NCBI GenBank assembly: GCA_026636295.1
Contig: CP089464.1
Location: 558,001-622,000, forward strand
Source of the DNA: Medakamo hakoo
Taxonomy: Eukaryota; Chlorophyta; Trebouxiophyceae; Coccomyxaceae
Length of the DNA: 64,000 nt
Reading direction: 5' to 3'
The notes beneath the pieces are model-generated. The model did no database searches. It was not told the origin of the DNA and saw only the letters and a program-made list of their open reading frames with translations. Numbering within the stretch: the first letter of the stretch is position 1; the number at the start of each line of letters is the position of its first letter. Positions 58,686 through 64,000 of the stretch are shown one piece after another. The position numbers and the translations under genes were made by a program.

Positions 58686-60538
58686 ATGCAGGTCGCCGCC
58701 CGCTCCGCCGCCGGGCGGGCCGTCCTGCGCGCGCTGGCAGCCCGGCGAGGCGTCGCCGGCCCCGTCCGTCGCCGACCCGTCGGCCCCAGCCGGGCGGCGG
58801 CGACGACGACGACGGCCGACGCATCGACGGGAGTGCGTTTGTGTTCGGGAAACGACGAAAAAAAACGACGCGCGCCAGCGACTACGGCCGCCTCACTCCA
58901 CCCTCCCACGCTGTACAACAGGAACGCAAGGTCGGCGTCACCCAAGTCCAAAAGTCGAAAGGCCTGATTGACCTGAACCCCGTGCGCGGTGCGTTTTTAT
59001 TTTTGCTTGTTGCCGTCGGCGTGTCGTGTGGCTAGCCAGGGCGGCGTGCGGTTTTTCGCGCCGGCCGGCGGCAGGCGCAGGCGCCGCACAGCCTCGCGGC
59101 TTGGCGCGCTGACAAGCTCCAGGCCAGCTGCATCCAGGAAAGGAAGAGCACGCACGCCCACTGCTTCCTCTACGGGCCCCCTGTCTCTCACACACCACCG
59201 CGCCACGCACCCCCACCACCCCTTCCAGGCACGCGCGACTTTGCCCCGCCCGACCTCCGCCTGCGGTCCTGGCTCTTCGACCACTTCGCCGCGACGGCCC
59301 GCCTGTACGGCTACGACCAGTTTGAGACGCCCGTCCTGGAGCCGGAAGCCCTGTTCACGCGGAAGGCGGGCGAGGAAATCACGGGCCAGCTGTACTCGTT
59401 CGAGGACAAGGGCGGGCGGCGCGTCGCGCTGCGCCCCGAGCTCACGCCGTCCCTGGCCCGCCTGGCGCTGGCCCAGGGCCCGACCGCGCCCCGCCCCGCC
59501 AAGTGGTTCACCATTGGGCAGTGCTGGCGGTACGAACGCACGACGCGTGGCAGGCGGCGGGAGCATTACCAGTGGAACATGGACGTCCTTGGCGTGGAAG
59601 GCATTGCAGCCGAAGCCGAGCTGCTGAGCGCCATCGTGACGTTCCTGACGCGCGTGGGCTTGACGGCCGACGACGTCGTCATCCGCGTGTCCTCGCGCAA
59701 GGTGCTGCAAGCCATCATGGCGTCCGCGGGCGTGCCGGAAGACGCGTTTGGCCGCGCGTGCGTGGTCGTCGACAAAGCGGACAAGCTGCCTCCCGCCGCC
59801 GTCGTCGCGGAACTGGTGGGGCTGGGCATTCCTGAGGGCGCTGCGTCCGACATCCTGGCGGCCGTGGGCGTGGGAGGCGGCGACGGCGGAGCGTCGTCCG
59901 CCCGCGTGTCCAGCCTGGACGACTTGGCCGCCCGGCTGGGCGGCGACGACCCGGCCGTCGCCGAACTGCGCGGCCTGTGGTCCCTGGCCGAGGCCGCCGG
60001 CATCGCCGACTGGCTGGCCTTTGACCCGTCCTGCGTCCGTGGCCTGGCCTACTACACGGGCATCGTCTTTGAGGGGCGGGACCGGGGCGGCGCCCTGCGC
60101 GCGATCTTTGGCGGCGGCCGCTACGACGGCCTGCTGGAAACGTACGGCGGCCCGCCCACGCCCGCGGCCGGGTTTGGGTTTGGAGACTGCGTCATTGCCG
60201 AGCTGCTGGCGGACAAGGGCCTGACGCCGAGCCTGGGCCCGGCCGTCGACGACTTGGTCGTCCCCCTGGACGCGGGGCTGCGCCCCGCCGCGACGGCTCT
60301 GGCGGCCCGCTTGCGGGCCGCCGGCCGGTCCGTCGACCTCGTCCTGGAAGACGGCCGGCGCATGAAGTGGGTGTTCAAAGCGGCCGAGCGCGTGGGCGCG
60401 CGCCGCCTGGTCCTCGTCGGCCCGGCGGAGTGGGAGCGCGGGTGCGTGCGGGTCAAAGACCAGGCCACGCGCGAGGAGCGGGACGTGGGCGTGGAGGACC
60501 TGGTGGCGGAGGCGGGGGGCGGGGGGGGGCGGGCGTGA
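58686..60538 (+). CDS. HARS: Histidyl-tRNA synthetase, organellar type
   Basis: Three exons (58686-58832, 58922-58988, 59229-60538) give 507 residues. Donors are GTGCGT (twice); acceptors end CAACAG and TTCCAG. The enzyme charges tRNA-His with histidine. Exon 1 encodes a basic Arg/Ala leader (MQVAARSAAGRAVLRALAARR), typical of proteins sent to mitochondria and plastids. Class II motif 1 starts with VRGTRDFAPPDLRLRSWLFDHF, rebuilt across the second splice. Motif 2 is RPELTPSLARL then WFTIGQCWRYERTTRGRRREHYQWNMD. The histidine-specific RGLAYYTGIVFE and motif 3 (GGGRYDGLLETYG, AAGFGFGDCVI) follow. A short anticodon-binding domain closes the chain. The set matches the bacterial-like HisRS used in plant organelles rather than the cytosolic one. 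Ends in a poly-Gly tail. Confidence 0.93.
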
Positions 60539-60724
60539 CTGATGTGGAAGAGGGAGGCAGGAAGCACTCTCATTGTGTGCGCTGGTCCAGGGAAGGGGGG
60601 TGGCCACACGCGCGCGGCCGGCAGGCGGGCGGGACTGGGATGTGTGTGGGTGGCGAGAGGGAGGGGGGTGTGCACAGTGTTCGTTTCTCTGCGAGAGCGG
60701 AACACAAAAGCCACGCCCCCAGCG

Positions 60725-62653
60725 ATGCGGCCCGGCAGGTCTGCCGCCCTCAATCCTGCCTCGCGCGCGACGGCCATCTTTGCGGTCGCAGTGGCAGCGG
60801 TGGGCGTGGCGTTGAAGGTGCGTGGGATGGCGGACGACGAATTGGCGGCCTGCGCGCGCGCTCCTGCGGCCCCATTCGTTTTTCGGCCGACCTCCCGCCC
60901 GCCCTCAGTCCACCCCCCCCCCCCCTCCCAAAAAAAACGGCAAAACGCACTCCACAGGCCTACCTCCTGCCCGCCTCCGTGGCCGACCCCTGGGCCGCCC
61001 TGCGCGCCATGGCGTCCGCCCTCCTTCCCTCGTCCGCCCCACCACCACCCTTCCTGTTCGGCGTCGCCTCGTCGGCCTTCCAGATCGAGGGCGCGGGCCC
61101 GGCCGTCGACGGCAAGGGCCCGTCCATTTGGGACACCTTCTCCCACACGCCCGGCAAGGTGGCCAACAACGACACGGGCGATGTGGCGTGTGATTTTTAC
61201 AACCGGTACGCGGGCGACGTCGAGCTGATGAAGGGCCTGGGCGTGTCGGCGTTTCGGTTTTCGCTGTCCTGGTCGCGCATCCTGCCGACCGGGCGCGGGC
61301 GCCCCAACCCGGCCGGCATCGCCTTCTACCACCGCCTGCTGGACGCCCTGGCCGCCGCCGGCATCGAGCCCCACATCTCCCTGTACCACTGGGACCTGCC
61401 CCAGGCGCTGGAAGACGAGTACGGCGGCTGGCTGTCCCCGCGGTCCGTCGCAGACTTTGCGGCGTACGCCGACCTGGCCTTCCGCGAGTACGGCCCCCGC
61501 GTCAGGTACTGGTCGACGTTCAATGAGCCGTACACGTTTGCGTTCTGCGGGTATGCGTACGGCATTCACGCGCCTGGGCGGTGCTCCGACCGGGCCAAGT
61601 GCGAGGGGGGCGGCGACTCCGACACCGAGCCGTGGCTCGTCTCGCACCGCGTCCTGCTCGCGCACGCGGAAGCCGTGAAACGCTTCCGGGCGCGCGTGCC
61701 GGGCGGCCTGATCTCCATGAACCTGAACGCTGAGTGGGCGGAGCCGGCGAGCGGCTCGGCCGACGACGCGGACGCCGCGGCCCGCTACCTGGACTTCCAG
61801 CTGGGGCTGTACGCGGAACCGGTCTTCCTGACGGGCGACTACCCGGCGTCGGTGCGGGCGCGCGTGCCGTCGCTGCCGCGCTTCACGCCCGCCCAGTCGG
61901 CGGCGCTGAAAGGGTCGGCCGACTATTTCGCGCTCAACCACTACACGTCTCGCTGGGTGCGGGCCACGCCGCGTGGCGACCCGGCGGGCGCGCCCGCCGA
62001 CGCGGAAGCCCTGACGGAACTGGATGGAAAGGTGAGAGGGGGTGGGGGTGGAGGGGAGGGAAGGGGGGAGGGGTGGGTGAGGCTTTCATGCGCCCGTTTT
62101 TTCTCACCTCCCATCCCCCCATCCCCCGTCCCCTCCCGCACCCACGCACACGCCGCAGCCCATCGGCCCGCGCGCCGCCTCCTTCTGGCTGTTCGCCGTG
62201 CCCTGGGGCTTCCGCAAGCTGCTGAGCCACGTGGACGCCAAGTACGCGCGGCCGGCTGGAAATCTGGACGTGTGGATCACGGAGTCGGGGTGCGATGGGC
62301 CGGGCGAGGCGACGACCCCACTCCCGGCCGTCCTGGACGACACGTTCAGGACAAACTACTACAAGGGCTACGTCGCCGCGGCCGTGGACGCGGCCAAAAC
62401 CGGCGGCGTTCCCATCAAAGGCTATTTCGCGTGGTCGCTCCTCGACAATTTCGAGTGGGCGGAAGGGTACGGCTCCCGGTTTGGCATCACGTACGTGGAC
62501 TACGGCACGCAGGAGCGGTACCCCAAGGCCTCGGCCAAGTGGTTGGCGGCGAGGTTCAAGGGCGCGCCCAAGACGGCGGACGGAAAGGAGGCGGAGAAGG
62601 ACGAGGGTGGCGGGGGTGGCGGGCGGGCGGTCGAGTCAGTGAGTGAGATGTAA
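60725..62653 (+). CDS. GH1 beta-glucosidase with N-terminal membrane anchor
   Basis: Three exons (60725-60817, 60958-62031, 62159-62653) give 553 residues. The GH1 barrel is close to bacterial and plant beta-glucosidases: FLFGVASSAFQIEGAG, GPSIWDTFSHTPGKV, FRFSLSWSRILPTGRG, YHWDLPQALED and YFAWSLLDNFEWAEGYGSRFGI. The acid/base glutamate is Glu221 in TFNEPYTF and the nucleophile Glu431 in WITESGC. Most family members have TENG at that place, so Ser replaces Asn here. It cleaves terminal beta-linked glucose or related sugars; the aglycone is unknown. The first 35 residues (RATAIFAVAVAAVGVALKAYLLP) form an uncleaved-looking hydrophobic anchor after a basic start, so the enzyme may be membrane bound. 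The tail is Glu/Lys/Gly-rich. It begins 186 bp after the HisRS stop. Introns hold A-rich runs before the acceptors. Confidence 0.9.
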
Positions 62654-62820
62654 AAGGCGCACGGGCCGGAGGGGGACTGGTCTTTTTACACGCGCGCGCC
62701 CCCCAGACCCCACAGCAGCAAGGGCAGGGCGTGCCGCTCGGCTGGCTGCTGCCGTGGGGCGTGCGTGTGCGTTGCGTGCGTGCGTCGCTAAAAAAAAAAG
62801 AAACACCCTCCACCCGCCCC

Positions 62821-63874
62821 TCAAACCAGCTTGAGCACGGCCCCACCGCCCGGCAGGCTCACCAGGCTGGCCAACCAGGTGCCGTGAGCCACGCACGCGA
62901 CCAGGGCGACCAAGTTCAACAGCGAAGAAATGCCGTGCAGCTTGCCAAACTCTTTCTTGAGGGCGGAGATGGTCGCCTCGTCACGCGCGCCTCCCGCCGC
63001 GTTTTCCAGGGCGTACCGTTTGAACATCGACGCCGTCGCCGCCGGTTCGGCGATGAGCAGGTTGCCCAGCGTGGCGGCCAGGCCCACACCCAGGTTGAGC
63101 GCCTGTTTCTGGCCCAGGCCGAAGGCCGGGCAGAGCCAGAGCGTCAGGCCCTGGACCGCGAGCGCCGCGGCCAGGATGGAAAAGTACGCGGGGAAGAGGT
63201 GGGACTGCAGGCGGCCAAAGGTCTGGCGCGGTAGGTTTTTGAACATGAGGATGCCTGGGGTGGGGGTGGGGTGGAAGGTGGGGAGGGAGGCGGGTGAGTG
63301 GCCCACGGACGGCCGCAAGACACAAAAAAAGGCCGCACGCCGCAACCTCCAGCGGGGTGGAGAGGGAGCGGCCGGGGTGGTCGCAGGTCGAGGGGCGGGG
63401 GGACGGGGCGCTGGTGCGCGGGCCTCCTCCCCTCCCCTGCCCCTCCCACACCCCGCGCCTCTCCCCCTCCGCCGCCCTTCCCCTCAACGCACCGGCGAAG
63501 AAGGTCGTGTAGATTGTGGTTCCGAATTGCGTGGCCCAGGCCAGGACGTGCGCGGCCGTCGCGGCGGCGGGGCCGCCAAAGGAGGTGCCGGCGGACAGGA
63601 CGACGGCAGCCGCAATGGCGGCCAGGCGCACGGTCGGTTTGTTGAAGACCGAGGGCGAGAGCATGTCGCCCTGGACGGAGTCGGCCGCGGACGCGGCCGG
63701 GACGGTGGTGAGAGGCGACGGGCGGGGTGGCCGGCGCGGCGCGGCGGCGATGGACGCCCGCCGGGCGGGTGCGGGGACCGCGACGCGGGCAATGCCGCCC
63801 GCACTGGTGGTGCACAAGGCGGAGCTAGGGCTCCGGCGAGCGGTGGAGGCGACGGAAGGGCGGAGGGCCTGCAT
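62821..63874 (-). CDS. TMEM205-like/DUF4149 membrane protein, probably plastid
   Basis: Two minus-strand exons, 63493-63874 and 62821-63254, give 271 residues; donor GTGCGT, acceptor CCCCAG. The junction gives YTTFFAGILMFKNLPRQTFGRLQSHLFPAYFSIL. This matches the TMEM205/DUF4149 core (G---F--LPR--F---QS-LFP-YF). Four apolar helices can be seen: AAHVLAWATQFGTTIYTTFFAG, PAYFSILAAALAVQGLTLWL, LNLGVGLAATLGNLLIAEP and ISSLLNLVALVACVAHGTWL. The motif SMFKRYALENAAGG and SALKKEFGKLHGISSLLNL are also typical of the family. The first 70 residues are Ser/Arg/Ala-rich without acids, a plastid transit-type leader. Mammalian TMEM205 is linked to cisplatin resistance; the plant and algal role is unknown. It converges with the GH1 gene and its promoter runs to the right edge. 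Confidence 0.82.
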
Positions 63875-64000
63875 TTTGGGGACGCTTTGTTGATGGCACA
63901 GATGGGAAAGAGGTGTGTCGCGCCGTCGTCGTTCCGCAGACGTCCGAACGAAAAGGAAACGAGGCGGCGACAAATAAAACACATGTCTGGCAAGGCGCCC
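63875..64000. promoter_or_regulatory. Upstream region of the TMEM205-like gene (partial)
   Basis: The last 126 bp lie upstream of the minus-strand start. On the minus strand TTTATTTG appears near 63970-63977, a weak TATA-like element about 100 bp before the ATG. Nothing else was seen before the window ends. Confidence 0.25.

Overview
The window is nuclear DNA from a very GC-rich eukaryote, most likely a small, compact-genomed green alga. The evidence for a plant-lineage cell is a plastid protein-import gene (TIC40), a plastid-type MutS2, a thylakoid-type aldo/keto reductase, plant-type C-X2-C-X18-C-X2-C GATA finger, plant PA200 and PIE1 forms, phytochelatin synthase and expansins. Genes are short of introns (0-4 each). 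Introns are mostly about 110-460 bp with GTGAG/GTGCG donors. Intergenic gaps are often under 300 bp. This suits a prasinophyte-grade or Prasinoderma-like alga, but species cannot be fixed from sequence alone. I saw no tRNA, rRNA, CRISPR array, transposon or virus-like element.

Layout. 1-7.6 kb: the 3' end of TAF9 (TFIID/SAGA subunit), then a large PA200/BLM10 proteasome activator, both on +. 7.8-11.1 kb: two minus-strand genes, a small unknown protein and an AsmA-like membrane-anchored protein. The latter shares a promoter region with plastid-type MutS2 (+, to 14.0 kb). 14.1-18.5 kb: chaperonin CCT4 (-) head-to-head with phytochelatin synthase (+). 18.6-29.6 kb: seven + strand genes in a row: pfkB sugar kinase, RCC1-repeat protein, ankyrin/ILK-Raf-like kinase, aldo/keto reductase, GATA-finger protein and TIC40 (six named, with the phytochelatin synthase before them making seven). 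29.9-34.8 kb: an unknown minus-strand protein and two tandem expansins (-) with long upstream regions. 36.2-43.7 kb: MYG1 exonuclease (+), ABCF3/GCN20-like ATPase (-), MIC60/mitofilin (+). 45.0-48.2 kb: translation elongation factor 3 (+). 49.0-58.5 kb: a SET-domain methyltransferase (-) head-to-head with a small hydrophilic protein (+), then a 7.4-kb SWR1/PIE1 chromatin remodeller (-). 58.7-63.9 kb: organellar-type histidyl-tRNA synthetase (+), a membrane-anchored GH1 beta-glucosidase (+) and a TMEM205-like plastid membrane protein (-).

The genes do not form one pathway; they are housekeeping genes of transcription/chromatin (TAF9, PIE1, GATA), protein quality control (PA200, CCT4), translation (EF-3, ABCF3, HisRS), organelle biogenesis (TIC40, MIC60, MutS2), metal detoxification (PCS) and cell wall (expansins). 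Exon structures below were built by eye from family alignment, reading phase and splice consensus. Every multi-exon model keeps an exact reading frame. The most unusual observations are a TIC40 intron packed with perfect hairpins, a GC-AG intron and an oversized activation loop in the kinase, a duplicated H2A.Z-binding-like motif in PIE1, a (CA)31 intron in MYG1 that stays open in frame, and GTCTG palindromes upstream of both expansins. No clearly new multi-gene system is visible.
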